DNA of 64,000 nucleotides from Phymorhynchus buccinoides. Lineage: Eukaryota; Mollusca; Gastropoda; Neogastropoda; Raphitomidae. This document shows, one piece after another, positions 1-12,535 of this stretch. Each line of letters starts with the position of its first letter. Position 1 is the first letter of the stretch. The notes beneath the pieces are model-generated. The model was not told the origin of the DNA, did not search any database, and saw only the letters and a list, made by a program, of their open reading frames with translations. The position numbers were made by a program, and so were the translations under genes. The stretch covers positions 49,983,699-50,047,698 of the forward strand of contig CM065684.1 of the NCBI GenBank assembly GCA_017654935.2. Direction: 5' to 3'.

Positions 1-1205
1 GGATATTGGACAGGGTGGGTACAATGTTACCATATGGATGGAGTTTGGATATTGGACAAGGTGGGTACAATGTTACCATATGGATGGAGTTTGGATATTG
101 GACAAGGTGGGTACAATGTTACCATATGGATGGAGTTTGGATATTGGACAGGGTGGGTACAATGTTACCATATGGATGGAGTTTGGATATTGGACAGGGT
201 GGGTACAATGTTACCATATGGATGGAGTTTGGATATTGGACAAGGTGGGTACAATGTTACCATATGGATGGAGTTTGGATATTGGACAAGGTGGGTACAA
301 TGTTACCATATGGATGGAGTTTGGATATTGGACAGGGTGGGTACAATGTTACCATATGGATGGAGTTTGGATATTGGACAAGGTGGGTACAATGTTACCA
401 TATGGATGGAGTTTGGATATTGGACAAGGTGGGTACAATGTTACCATATGGATGGAGTTTGGATATTGGACAAGGTGGGTACAATGTTACCATATGGATG
501 GAGTTTGGATATTGAACAGGGTGGGTAAACGTTACCACACGTTTGGATATTGAACAGGGTGGGTAAACATTACCACACGTTTGGATATTGAACAGGGTGG
601 GTAAACATTACCACACGTTTGGGTATTGAACAGGGTGGGTAAACGTTACCACACGTTTGGATATTGAACAGGGTGGGTAAACATTACCACACGTTTGGAT
701 ATTGAACAGGGTGGGTAAACATTACCACACGTTTGGGTATTGAACAGGGTGGGTAAACGTTACCACATGTATGGAGTTTGGATATTGAACAGGGTGGGTA
801 AACGTTACCACACGTTTGGATATTGAACAGGGTGGGTAAACGTTACCACACGGATGGAGTTTGGATATTGAACAGGGTGGGTAAACGTTACCACACGTTT
901 GGATATTGAACAGGGTGAGTACAATGTTACCACATGGATGGAGTTTGGATATTCAACAGGGTGGGTAAAATGTTACCGCATGGATGGAGTTTGGATATGG
1001 AACAAGGTGGGTACAACATTACTACATGAATGGAGTTTGGATGTTGAACAAGGTGGGTACAACATTACCACATGAATGGATTTTGGATGTTGAACAAGGT
1101 GGGTACAACATTACCACATGAATGGAGTTTGGATGTTGAACAAGGTGGGTACAACATTACCACACAGATGGAGTTTGGATATTGAACAATGTGGGTATGG
1201 CATTA
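1..1205 (+). repeat. Minisatellite in ShKT-gene intron (copy A)
   Basis: About 26 tandem units lie between the window edge and about 1205. Positions 1-520 are near-perfect 46-bp units. Positions 520-900 mix a shortened 38-bp unit, which has ACGTTTGG and lacks the ATGGAGT segment, with full units. Positions 900-1205 are diverged 45/46-bp units. Every unit carries GGTGGGTA preceded by AACAAG, GACAAG or an AACAGG-like sequence, which resembles a 5' splice site. By comparison with copy B this is intron 2 of the ShKT gene, whose first exons fall outside the window. Confidence 0.95.
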
Positions 1206-1737
1206 CCACAGGAATAGAGAGGAAGAGAAAGAGAAGAAAGTGTATAAGAGATCATCCCACACAATATGAAGACCACGTACCGCACCTGAAGAACTTGTCC
1301 CTGGGGGCAAAAGCAAAGAGGACGTAACACTTTATTTCTGCTACTACATGGGAAATATAAATGGACGTAGACTTATGGAAGGAAGGAGGAGGGGTGCATA
1401 AAGGAAGAACGAGGAAATGAAGAAGCCATTGATAGGGGGTCCTATAGACATATAGGCATAGACAATTGCCCAGGGATCCACGCAGCCTCTTCAGTTATCA
1501 CGAGGCTCGATGCGTGAAATCCCATTTGCGGAAAACACGCAAGAATCGGATGAGCAGCAATACATGTAGTTCTACTTCCACAACACCAACAATCCCAGAC
1601 CTCAGTCTTGTATGAGAACGTTTGGGTACGTCAGTGCTTTCCAAATCATTCATTGATTGATTCATTCGTTTATTCATTAATTATTTGTATTCACTCATAT
1701 TGGTTTCATCCGTGGGCTGTTGCACCCTTATTTTCAG
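1206..1737. other. Remainder of ShKT intron 2, copy A
   Basis: This is unique intron sequence between the minisatellite and the ShKT exon. It includes an A/G-rich stretch, a GAGGACGTAA retroposon-tail-like motif near 1313, and a T-rich tract (about 1660-1737) that serves as the polypyrimidine region before the TTTTCAG acceptor. Short open frames here (for example 1118-1327) run out of the minisatellite and show no sign of being coding. Confidence 0.6.
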
Positions 1738-1942
1738 ACTGCATAGACCAGACAGACTGCGACCCCTATGGTACCGACATGTGCACCAGATCCAAGGCTG
1801 ATCACAAATGGGCCAGAGCCTGTTGCCGAGAATACTGCGGCTACTGCAACAAAACTGTCCCCAAGAACCAAAACTGCGATGGTAGGTTATCAGATTTGAC
1901 CTACCTAATGTTTCTTCCGAGTTCATTTCTACAATAAAATCG

Positions 1943-1988
<46 letters not shown>

Positions 1989-2560
1989 TTTTTTCCAACT
2001 ATCTCTCTCCTTTTATGATTTTATTTTTCTGTATGCCTGTCCTAACTCCTATTCATGTCTTCACTGTCTGTCACTCCTGTTCTCTCTCATTTCTATCTTT
2101 CTTTCAGCCCATCTTTTCTTACCACCACCCCACACACACTTTCCCTATTCTTTCAGTTCTGTTATGATGGTTCTATATACCTAACGTTTGTTCATTTATT
2201 TGGAATTTATTTTAGTATATGTTAAAAATACACCACATAACTCTCGAATGGATTCAGACTAACTCTACTATTAAAAAAACCTCCCTATGAGCAGACAATC
2301 CAAATTAGTATTACACAATAGCAACTAAACTGTTTGGAGACCGGAGAGCTCCATATTGTCTTTATTGTTTAATTAAAATTTGGATTGACCTTGACAACTA
2401 TATTGGAAGAAGAAGAAGAAAGAAGAAGACCTATGATTATGCAGCCCAATTTGCATAGACTACATGTTGATACTTCTTGGTCATTTGAAATGCCGTAAAC
2501 AGGCCTATCTCAATCAATCTTTTGTTTACAGGGACCCCACCAAGCTTCCGCCTCCTGTAA
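1738..2560 (+). CDS. ShKT-domain secreted protein, 3' exons (copy A, partial)
   Basis: Two terminal exons are present: 1738-1881 (acceptor TTTTCAG, donor GGTAGGT, phase 1 at both ends) and 2532-2560 (acceptor TTTACAG, ending at TAA). The first encodes an ShKT module with cysteine pattern C-x5-C-x7-C-x12-CC-x3-C-x2-C-x9-C, including the HKWARACC and EYCGYC stretches. The last exon adds a nine-residue tail (GTPPSFRLL). ShKT modules are six-Cys folds found in secreted enzymes and small peptides; this one has eight Cys, so an extra disulfide is possible. A symmetric phase-1 exon is typical of extracellular modules. The signal-peptide exons lie upstream of the window; the gene is complete in copy B. 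Compared with copy B the exon has Asp for Tyr and Arg for Gly in the loop before and after the third Cys. Confidence 0.8.
1947..1988 (+). repeat. Poly-C tract in last ShKT intron
   Basis: An uninterrupted run of about 42 C lies 65 bp downstream of the ShKT exon donor. Copy B has a longer, imperfect equivalent at about 26871-26953. Length differences at such runs can be real or sequencing error. Confidence 0.9.
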
Positions 2561-3265
2561 AACATGGATTGCTTGACAGTCGACGGACCCCTGCTAAAAT
2601 AGCTGGGATTTGACATTTTCTGCTACTATGTTACTACCTCCGCCAAGGAAGAATTGTGTTTACCTTTGTGCTGACCCTGTCTTTATTTCTGTTTGTCCAC
2701 TCTATAAAATTGAAACTAAACGTTGTCTGTAATTTTGAGCTAAATAAGATAATAATATCATTCAGAAACAGCAATATTTAAAATTATATTTTTTATTCAC
2801 CACTTGTGTTTGTAGCTTACTAGGCTTGCTCCAACCAGTTTATGGTAATAATATGAAGGGGAAAAAATCAGCAGTGACAACTGTAACAACAAAATACATT
2901 TCGCTTTAATGGTAATCACATGTTGGATAAACCATAAGTTTTGTCTTTTCGAATATTACATCTAAGGAATGACTTTCGCTTAAGTCAGCGCTCTTAGAGT
3001 ATCAACACAATTTGCTCAATTTATCTCCCGATACAATATTAATTTTGATAGTAAAAGTCAGCGTTTTTGTGTCTTTCTTACCTCCATCAACAAGGTTACA
3101 TTTTCGTCCTTAGGGGCCTAACTCTCTCATTTTCTGTCTGCTTGTCCATCGGTGTGACGTTTAGAGACACATTTTAAAGATGGAAATGTTAATCCGAATT
3201 CCCATTTATGTAGGGCTACAGCATTTCAACAAAATAAGTAATGCTTATCTACAGCCAGTGGGCTC

Positions 3266-3822
3266 CACTATTTGATTCTTAATGAAATATTTCTTTCTAA
3301 AATGAAGTCGTTGTGATCGGGGCGATCTTACAAATAAAAAATGCATTCTTGCCAGACAAAATGGTGTAGTTCTGTTTTAAAACAATCTTTTTGATTCTTC
3401 TTGTTGTTGTCTTACCCTGGCTTAAAGACTCCAGGGATCATCCCAACAACCGAAACGCTTGAACACTATGGTACAAATGCACCAACTAGGGATGAGAACA
3501 TTACGTGCGTGGCCATTTTTTTTATTACCCCGCCACGTGGGCAGCCACACTCTGACTTCGGAGGATTTTAGACTGATGATCATGTTATGCTATGAGATTG
3601 TCATGGCTTAAGACAATCCCCGCACAACCATGCAGAACATAACAACATTTTGATGTAGCCTTGGTGTCTAACTAGCTTATGTCAACTGGTCTGACACAGC
3701 CTCATGTCAAGGCGTTATTGGATTCTTAATTAAATATTTATTTTTAAAATGAAGTCGTTGTGATCGGGGTGATCTTACAACTAAAAAATGCATTGTTGCC
3801 AGACAAAACGATGTCGTTCTAA
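3266..3822 (+). repeat. Pair of ~105-bp direct repeats
   Basis: About 3266-3372 and 3713-3822 share a long stretch reading TTGATTCTTAAT, then AATGAAGTCGTTGTGATCGG, CATTCTTGCCAGACAAAA or close variants, at roughly 90% identity by eye, with ~340 bp between them. The copy B equivalents are about 35520-36070. The arrangement could be the ends of a small composite element or an old local duplication. Confidence 0.7.
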
Positions 3823-3839
3823 TCATTTGTAAATGTGCA

Positions 3840-4610
3840 TGCGCAAGAACGGGTGCGTGTCATAGCCTTTGTGTAACAATCCGAGTTGTGGGGTGAAGCG
3901 CAACTGGACGTGTTGCTGGAAGCAGACAGCAGCAGGGCGGCGCAGTCATCCTCCCTCCACACGGGTGTTGGTTGACTTGACATGCGGAGGGGACGACGTA
4001 CGGCGACTTGGATGATCTCTGCATTGTTGGTCTTTGAGTCAACAAGACCACCAATGTCCAGCAGGCACCAGTTTTTCCAAGGCTGTATAAAGTGGGTTGG
4101 TGGTCACCCACTTGTCTGATGGGGGGAATCATCCGCCTGCAGAGACTGTTCGACTCGACCGTGCGTGTCCTGCCCGTGTGTCGACGACGCCAACACCAAG
4201 GTACGGAGAAGGCCGCCCAGTGGTCCTGAAGACGACCTTTGAGGGAGAGGTTGCTCACTGAACCAACGACGAGCAAGCGGGCTACAGGAGACTAACGACA
4301 ACCTTGGGCTGTCTCACAATGCTATACTGTCTTCCTTCCGCGACGCCGATGCTGATTACACCCTGAAGCATCAAGGACAGAAACAACATCATGACTCGGA
4401 CTCCGTCCGAATGTTCCAATTTCAGACGGCGAACCCCTACGTTCAAGGGTCCGCCATGTTACCGGAATCATCCACGACGGCTGCTACATCTCGGCTATTG
4501 TCTCATCGTCACTTCTTTCGGCATCATTATCTTCATCTACAGGAAGAACAAGTCTTCAGGAACATCATTCACTTTAAGAGTCCACGACTAATAAAACATT
4601 AATCTCATCA
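3840..4610 (+). other. GC-rich island with unproven coding potential (copy A)
   Basis: This ~770-bp island is GC-richer than its AT-rich surroundings and almost unchanged in copy B. It has a TATA-like TGTATAAAG near 4084, an ATG at 4119 with a short open frame, and two overlapping frames ending near 4591 and 4602. The frame ending at 4591 contains a plausible membrane segment (LIVTSFGIIIFIY followed by RKNK). AATAAA follows at about 4592-4597. No set of splice sites joins these into a convincing gene, and a 138-codon frame also exists on the - strand (3860-4276). It may be a decayed or unrecognised gene, a retrocopy or a regulatory island. Confidence 0.35.
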
Positions 4611-4645
4611 TCACTGCATTTGTGTAATGCTGTTTGGATGAGAGA

Positions 4646-4952
4646 GTGTGTGTGTGTGTGTGTGTGTGCGTGCGTGCGTGTGCGTGTGCGTGCGCGCGCG
4701 TTTATGTGGGTGCGTGCGTGCGTGTGTGTGTGTGTGTGTGTGTGTATCAGAGTGTGTGTGTGTGTGTGTGGGGGGGGGGGGGGTACTTAAAACAAATCTA
4801 ATTTGCTTGTGTGTGTGTGTGTGTGTGCGTGCGTGTGTGTGTGCGCGCGTGCGTGCGCGTGCGTGCGCGTGCGTGCGCGTGCGTGCGTGCGTGCGTGTTT
4901 ATGTGCGCGCGCGCGCGCGCGTGTGTGTGCATGTGTGTGTGTGAATGGGTAC
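4646..4952 (+). repeat. GT/GC alternating microsatellite with G tract
   Basis: Alternating purine-pyrimidine repeats (TG, TGCG, CGCG) are interrupted by a G13 run near 4770. Long TG/CG stretches are candidates for Z-DNA. Apparent Cys/Val-rich open frames across it are artefacts of the repeat. Confidence 0.95.
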
Positions 4953-7199
4953 TTTTTTTATAATCTATTTTTCATTGACCTCTAGGCCTACATAGCGGGC
5001 TTGTAAACTGAAACTTTTAATCAGGGCTACAGATATTGATTACAAAAAAATAGGCAATGCTTACTAGAGGTAACAGTCATTAAGCATCCCACAAAAGTAC
5101 ATACAACCTTGCTTACATGTCTAGAACAAATTATTCAATCATTTAGACCAATATAGAGGCGCACCTGCGCTTTCACACAAAAATGATCGAAATGTTTGAT
5201 TTGACATGATAATTGAAAACAGTTTAGAAATAAGTTTAAAACCGATTCGAACCAGAAATGAAGAGATGTACAGTTTTAAATATTAATATGTTGGTTTCAC
5301 ATGGAAGATATTGCCTACCACACAAGAGAATGTCCATGGAGTTTATTGTTCCAGTTTTCTTTTTTAAATAAGAAAAATGATTGATAGAATCAACTTTTGA
5401 AAACTTGAGCAAATAAGACCAGACATGATCTTCTTTAAGTTCAATCCTTTTTAAATCGAATTTTATATCTAAATTTAGTGGAGTCTTAATAGGTCTATGG
5501 CCATGTAGTTGCCTTTTTATTTTAAGCGTGGGTCGGCACTATGCCAGTGCTTTCCATTTTGTGTTGCAACTTGCCCCTCCCTCTCGCTCATCATTCTCCC
5601 ACTTACCAACCTCAGCCAACCCCACCCCTCTTCTTCCTCTCATTAACAACTCTGACAAAATACAAGTGTGCCTGCAACCAGGCTGGCAGAATTACCTTCG
5701 ATTACCTGTACTGAAAATCACAGAAGCGATAAGCTTAATCTACGCTAATCTGCTTACTGTGTCGATGGTAGGTAGGCCTTTGTAAGCCTACCGTTGTATT
5801 CTAGACCACCTGAAGACCATGCTTTATGTACTCTACGTGTTGTGGTGCCGCTTTGGTCAAGCTGTGGTCAATCTCGGCTAAGACTCTGGGTAGATAATCT
5901 GCCCGTTATGTGCACGAACAAGATGAACTGGACTCCAGGCTAAGACAAGTAAGCCTACTGTTTTTGTTTGTTCGTTTGTTTGCTTTAGGTCAGCTGGTAT
6001 GGTGCAATAAAGAAATCATGTCTTATTAACAGAAAACGATATAAAAGAGGACGAGATTTAATCATTAATTGTTATCATTAGGCGCATGTATAGGCTCTTA
6101 CCTATAGTTATCAGCCCAGTTTTGTTCTGGTTAGGTCAGTAGCAAAAACAGATCGTTGAAGTCAGGGTAGGTTTATCAAAGGGGTTGTAACATCAACAAT
6201 AGTCACTACTAACACCAAAAACGACGACGTGTATGACGATAACGACGACGAGGGTGTCATTGAGAATATTGATAACGAAGACGTTGTTCGCGTGTTCATT
6301 GAGCTGTAATAAGAAGGCTAATGACAATTCGGTGTGAAAACCGTTTCCAATTTACCTTCATTCTGATATTCGTTTCCTCAACAGAACGAGCAGGCATACA
6401 GGCCTATTTTATTTTTGGCAAACAATTAAATTTGAAAAGTACTCTCACCAAACTGTCAGAAAAATATAGTGACCAATCCCCCCCCGCCGGGGTGAGGGGG
6501 GTCTATGGACACCTGTAGGTCTATATGTCTTTGTTCCGTGATAAATCGGGCCTGACGTGTTCTTTTATAGTGTGGAATCAAACCTTACTGGCACCTTTAA
6601 TTAGTTTTAATTTCCACTGATGCACAGATCCAAGCCTAAATATATGCACGTGTGTCAGTGTGTTACTTATATGCTTGCTTGCGTGCGTGTATGTAAGTAT
6701 GCACTGGACATTATAGCGCAATAGTGGTTATGAAGTATGCAAGCTTAGGCCTATGAGTGAGTGAGGGAGAAAGGGCTGGGGCTGGGGGTGGGGGTGGAAA
6801 TGTTATTAGAGAGAAAGAGCGAAAGTGGGTACACACTCCACGTGTTACTGTGGCTCGGTGTGTGTACATGTCTTTGTGTGTAGGATAACATAGGCTTACA
6901 CGTGTGTGTGTCATTCATTTAACGTCTGACATTATACATGTGTCAGTAAGTGTGCGCGCACACGTGACAACACGCCATCTGTCTTAACAATAATACTAGA
7001 AATGCACTGCGGCAATATACCCGGCCAGAGTTATGGTTATTATGTTTAAAGCAACTAATCAGTCAGATAGTCTATGTGCTAAATGATTTCGTCAAGCGGT
7101 TCACATATTTCAGCCTGGACAGACAGAAAAAACCCAAAAGGTTGATTGATGCCGATCGATAATATATATGGTTGTAAAGGTGTGCAATGAATGGTTTTT

Positions 7200-7860
7200 T
7201 TGTAACAGCCTTAAGGTCAAATTCAAGATCAAGGGGCTTCAAATGTCACTCACTAAATTCCTTACGTCATGCTGATCAAGAATATATATGGCTATGTGGG
7301 TGTACGGTCAATGGTGTTCGAACTAGTAGCCACTTCTAAAAGAGACTAGTTCAAAAGTCAAGGTCAAGGTCATGAATGTTAACAATACTTTGCACCACAC
7401 ATGGCATTGACCCAGTCTACCATCCTGCCAAATGTGAAGCCTGTAACTACAAAATATGAAAACTATGTCTAAAATACCAATGTTACACTTCCAAGGCCTA
7501 CATCCTGGTCCCTGACCTTGACCTTGACCTTGAGTGATACCCAATACTCAGACTTACCATAAGCCAATGCATCTACATGTGAAGTTTGAAAATAGTAAGT
7601 CCAGCGACGTGAAAGATATGGACGCAAGAAGAAATTTCGATTTTCAAGGTCAAACTCCAAGGTCAAGGTCAGCACTGTTATAGTTTTTCTACAGGACCAT
7701 TTGTGTACTGTGATAAACAACCACACAAAATGTTAAGTAATTCCATCAATTGGTTCACGAGATACAGCTCGGATATGAAATACATGGCATAAATAAGGAC
7801 ATTTCGGGTCAAACTTCAAGGTCAAGGTCACCAAGGTCATGAATATCGAAAGGAATCTTT
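7200..7860. repeat. AGGTCA-rich dispersed repeat (copy A)
   Basis: AAGGTCA or its complement TGACCTT occurs repeatedly, often as head-to-tail direct repeats (AAGGTCAAGGTCA at about 7360, 7670 and 7820; TGACCTTGACCTTGACCTTG at about 7514). The surrounding text (ATATATATGGYTGT; TTTGATCAAAATCCGTTAGG; a terminal CA tract) looks like a dispersed invertebrate transposon-derived repeat. The motif is the extended half-site bound by monomeric nuclear receptors (ERR and NR5A types), so regulatory use is possible but unproven. Confidence 0.7.
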
Positions 7861-7936
7861 CTTTTTTTGGATACCTGCTCCTCTACCAAATTTGATCAAA
7901 ATCCGTTAGGCAGTTTTTGAGAAAATTGAATGATAC

Positions 7937-7998
7937 ACACACACGCACACACGCGCACGCACACGCGCGCACACGCACACGCACGCACGCACACACGC

Positions 7999-8061
<63 letters not shown>
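7937..8061 (+). repeat. CA/CACG microsatellite, copy A
   Basis: Mixed CACG then a pure CA run, at the end of the AGGTCA-rich repeat. Copy B has a shorter tract at 40149-40257. Confidence 0.95.
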
Positions 8062-8066
<5 letters not shown>

Positions 8067-8438
8067 TCAAAGATTGTTTAATCTTTTGGCCCATTTAGGG
8101 GCATGGAGGACTTGAAACAAATCAAGAAAATACAAATAGAACAATTGAAAACGGTTACAAAAGATAACTCTAATAATATATTATAATTAGCACACCAAAT
8201 GCAATGTTACACAACTTTACTAAACCTTACAAATTTAGCTAACTTTAATAACACCTTTTTACCACCACAGAGCAAACGACAATAAATAATAATAATATTT
8301 GAAAGCAACAAGGCACCAATACCATGCAACATTGTACCAATTGTGTTTACTGTAACAGCCTAAGCAGAAGTCCTGACATGGTGTGCAACAACGCCAACTG
8401 CTGGAGTGAGTGACCCACCGCCTGCATAGTTTGTCACC

Positions 8439-11400
8439 ATGACTTCACGTGCTGCCAACCGCTCAGTCCAGCCAACTGCTGCTGCGTCCAAAAGTCGACA
8501 GGCGACAGGTACATTGTGTTACTTAGAATAACATACCCGCTCACTTTAAACAGAAAAGCATAAATTGGCGGTTAGATACCAGAAAGCCTACTCAGTCTTA
8601 GGCCGGGTTCACATTAAAACCCTAAATAAGTGGAAGAAAGAAGGATAAAAGTGTACGCATGATGGGGAAAATCGGACACGTGCGCAAATCTTTTCCCTTC
8701 TTTGCTTCACTTATTTATGGATTGCGCACGGGTTTCCGCATGGAATATCCGCTTATGTGTGTAGGCCTACACGGCCTTATTCTTCAGGGGTGAAAGCCAA
8801 ATAGTACTGTCAGAAAAGGAATGAAGATGGCTGATACAGTGATAGTACCTTTTAGCATTTACCCGAGAATGATTGGCACCTTTTGGCGCAACCGTGGAAA
8901 TAAAGTCAAGGGAGATAGACAGCAGAAGAAGAAATCCCCCAATCAAGGGTTTCTTTTACATTTGAAAGGGGCTGGAGCGCGCTCACTGATGTCATAATTA
9001 TTGGATACTATACACCTTTGCATGGACACTACATTTGCTGTCATTACTTATCTTTCACTCATATTGCGCCTCTTTGAAAAGTAGCCGCACCTCTCCGGGT
9101 ATGTAGGCTACATCAATTGCGCCTGGTTCCCAAAACTGATGTATCTTAGAACTTCAGATGAGCATAAAATATAAAATAAAAAGCTATTTCAAATTCTGTT
9201 GTCTGTAGGCCTATCTTTATAAGGGACGTCAGCTCTATCTTCCGACACAAAATCTCAATTAATGCAAAATTTCTAGCATGTCTATTATTTCTCGTAAACC
9301 ATTTCAACCATTTTAAAGAGCGCAATTGATCACTAGGCCTACACCGAGCGCAGTTGAGTATAGGAGTAATTTAAATAGGCCCGACTAAGAGGCATCGCTT
9401 TCGGAAGAGAGTCTGACCTCAGAACCTCTGAAGCTGTTCAAGCAAAGCATCTTTGTGTTATATGTCTTTGGCAGGAAAACATCTTTGTGTTATCATATAT
9501 ATGTCTTTGGCAGGAAAACATCTTTGTGTTATCATATATATGTCTTTGGCAGGAAAACATCTTTGTGTTATCATCTTTGGCGGTTTCACTACCTAGTGAG
9601 TCCGAAAAATCGGCAGATAGCCCGAAACAATTGATACAACTGCCTCTCTCCCTTCTCGTCTTCATGAAGTGATAGGAGCTACCTGGCACCTGTTCTGATC
9701 AGTGAAAATCAATAATGCTGCATGACAAGGATTCTGTGTTTTATCTCAATGTTATAAAATGTTGACGGAAGATGGAAAGTATGATCATAAGCAAAATAAC
9801 AGCAGAAAATTGTGCTGTAATCTTACGTCCTGACTTTTATTTGGGGCAAAATTAAACCAAAACAGAGCGAAGGCTCCAATTGACAATTGACAGAAAGAAA
9901 GAAATGGAATATAGCCTGCACAATGCTTCCTAATTTGTTTGTTTTCTGGCAGCGGCACCCAAATCTCGAGCTGCCACTCAGGCCAAATCTCGAGCGGCCA
10001 CTCGAGCAGCTACCCAAGCCAAGACAGCGGCGTCACGAGGCAGAACAGCAGCAGCCACCAGGTTTGTGGGTTTCGGAAGTTGAGTTTCCAGCCATTTAAG
10101 CATATACAATAATGAAAAAAAACCACCAAACAACCAAGCCTTCTGGTGGTTCCGCCAGTTTCTAGACCTATCGTATCAGTGATTGTTCAATGTTATTATT
10201 CATTTAAGGTTTATCATCTTGCTAGGCACAAGTCACATCTAGCACGCCATCTGTAAATGGATGGTTTTCCCCATAATGGCTACTGCCCTACCTTAGGAAC
10301 ATCCACTCAATAAAAAACCATTCAGAGTGTGAAAATGCCTGATGAAGTTTTGCAATAAAATGAAAGCGCTTGCATACGAAATGTGTCCTGCGTTTGGTTC
10401 CTGTTGATTATCTTGAAACGATATTAGGAACATGTCAATATTTCACTGTATCTATGTTCCGTTAGTCACCGTGTCTATGTTCCGTTAGTAGGCCTACAAA
10501 TTGTGACACTATAAAGGAGGCTTTCTTTCCTCCTTTCTCTTAACCCTACCTCTAACCCTTAACTCTGATCCTTGTTCTAACGCTAACCTTAACCCTGACC
10601 CTTACTTTAACCCTAGGCATGTTAGATAATACATGCAATTAATAACGCAAACCAGGTCAGCCCATAAAACAACAGCACTTTTGTTTTAACCCAGGGCTGG
10701 AACAACGAAGCCTCCAGTGACTGCTGGCGGCACCAAGCAAGCCAGCAAGCCAGCCAGCAAGGCAGGCAGCAAGGCACCAACCCGGCAAGCCACCCGTGCA
10801 GGAGAACCGGTGCTGGCCAAGGTGGGAGAAGACGGGAAAATCGTTGTAGGAGATGCCAACAAATCTCCTAACAAAACTCCGCCAGAAGGAGAGGAAGGGC
10901 AAGAAGAATACGATGATGATGAGTATTACGACGAAGACGAAGAATACGACGAAGATGGCGAGTATGACGAAGAGGGTGAATATGACGAAGAGGGTGAATA
11001 TGAGGAAGGCGAAGAGGGAGAGCAGGGAGAAGATGAAGAGGAATTCTTCGAAGAGGAGGAAGAGGAGGAATTTGATTACAGCACTTTCCAGTGGAGACCT
11101 TACGGTTACAGGGAGCGGGACCCTGATGAGCCTCGGGTGGTGATCGACTCGGGAGGGGACACTGGCTGTGGCTGTTTCCCTCAGCGCAGCGACAACAACA
11201 TCCCTTCCATGCTGTACGACAAGATCGACTGCGAACATGAAGTAAGTCATAGGAGCGACCCGATTTCCTCCAGCCGAGGTCGGACATGCTGGGCCTAATT
11301 ATTTATTACTTAGGCGCATAACGGCAGCATGACGCATCTGCGCCCATGAACAGTGACAGGAAACTGTCTGAGTGATCGAAGTTGAAGAAATAATAATCCT

Positions 11401-11792
11401 TACGAAATCATTGCAAAGCTGCAGAGCCATAATGAATGAGCGTTCAAACCTGTTGAGGACTCCAAATACAGCGGAACATCCCTTATAAGACCCCCATTGT
11501 AAGACTCCCTCCCACTTAAGACCTATTCTTCTCTTAGACATTGCTCTTCTTTGTGAGTATTAAAATTACCTCCCTTATGCAACTCCTTCCCACTTAAGAC
11601 CTTATTTTGGATTATTTTCCAGGTCTTAAAAGGGAGGCTCCTCTGTATATTCCATGGCGGTCATTATGAACTTGCTGGAGCAAAGACACACTTTACTGGG
11701 ATTATGAACAGAAAAGCGTGAAGGAGAATTCAGGACATGAAGGACAACGACATGTGCAGCATACATCATAACTCACTGGCGTAGGAACGGGT

Positions 11793-11870
<78 letters not shown>

Positions 11871-12492
11871 CTGCCCCCCCCCCCCCCCCCTAGCTTCGAG
11901 GAGGGGGGGCAGACGTATCTCTCTGCCCCCCCAAATTTTGTTTTATAACGGCAAAAAAACAAACAAACAAACAGAAAGGACACAAGGAAACAAAAGAGTT
12001 AATAGTCTCAGCCCATTCACTACACATTGCTGTCATGGACTTGGTACTGCATCAAAGATGGATTTGAGGGGGGTTACAGGGGTTCCACCCCCTCAGACAA
12101 AAAATGGAAAGAAAAAGAGGAAGATAAATTGTAGTTCCATGCTACAGTTATTCTCTCACGAGAAGCCTTGATTGCATCTTTTACATTAAAATTATCATCA
12201 GCTTCTGGGAGGCAATCCCCCCAGACCCATCACCCCACCCCAACTGACCACTTGGAGCTACCCCCTCCCCTCTTCCATGACTGGCTGATCCGCCCCAAAC
12301 ATGGTTGTATTTTTATGCTTTTTTGTTGTCTCCTTTCAATTCACATCATGTTTTATTTCATTCATAGATTTTTTATATTATTGATCATGATTATGTTTAA
12401 AAATAACAATAATAAAGTATTTTTGTAGGATTTACTAAGTCATGTAATTTAACATATCCATCCATTTGTTTTGTCCGTGTGCCCCCCCCCTC

Positions 12493-12535
<43 letters not shown>

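Larger units (their letters stand above)
2561..8438. other. Noncoding interval between ShKT and acidic-protein genes (copy A)
   Basis: No gene is supported here with confidence. The interval holds the ShKT 3' UTR, a ~110-bp direct repeat pair (3266-3822), a GC-rich island with unproven coding potential (3840-4610), GT/GC microsatellites (4646-4952), unique AT-rich sequence (about 5000-7080), an AGGTCA-rich repeat (7200-7860) and a CA tract (7937-8061). The copy B counterpart is 34518-40634. Confidence 0.6.

Noticed and set aside
1118..1327. 69-codon frame ending HLKNLSLGAKAKRT
   Set aside because: It starts in the minisatellite and runs through intron sequence; both copies keep it only because they are nearly identical.
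3860..4276. 138-codon - strand frame
   Set aside because: No homology recognised, no splice or promoter support, and the copies differ at amino-acid-changing positions; kept only as part of the GC-rich island.
4648..4985. Cys/Val/Arg-rich frames
   Set aside because: Translations of TG/CG microsatellites; lengths change freely between copies.
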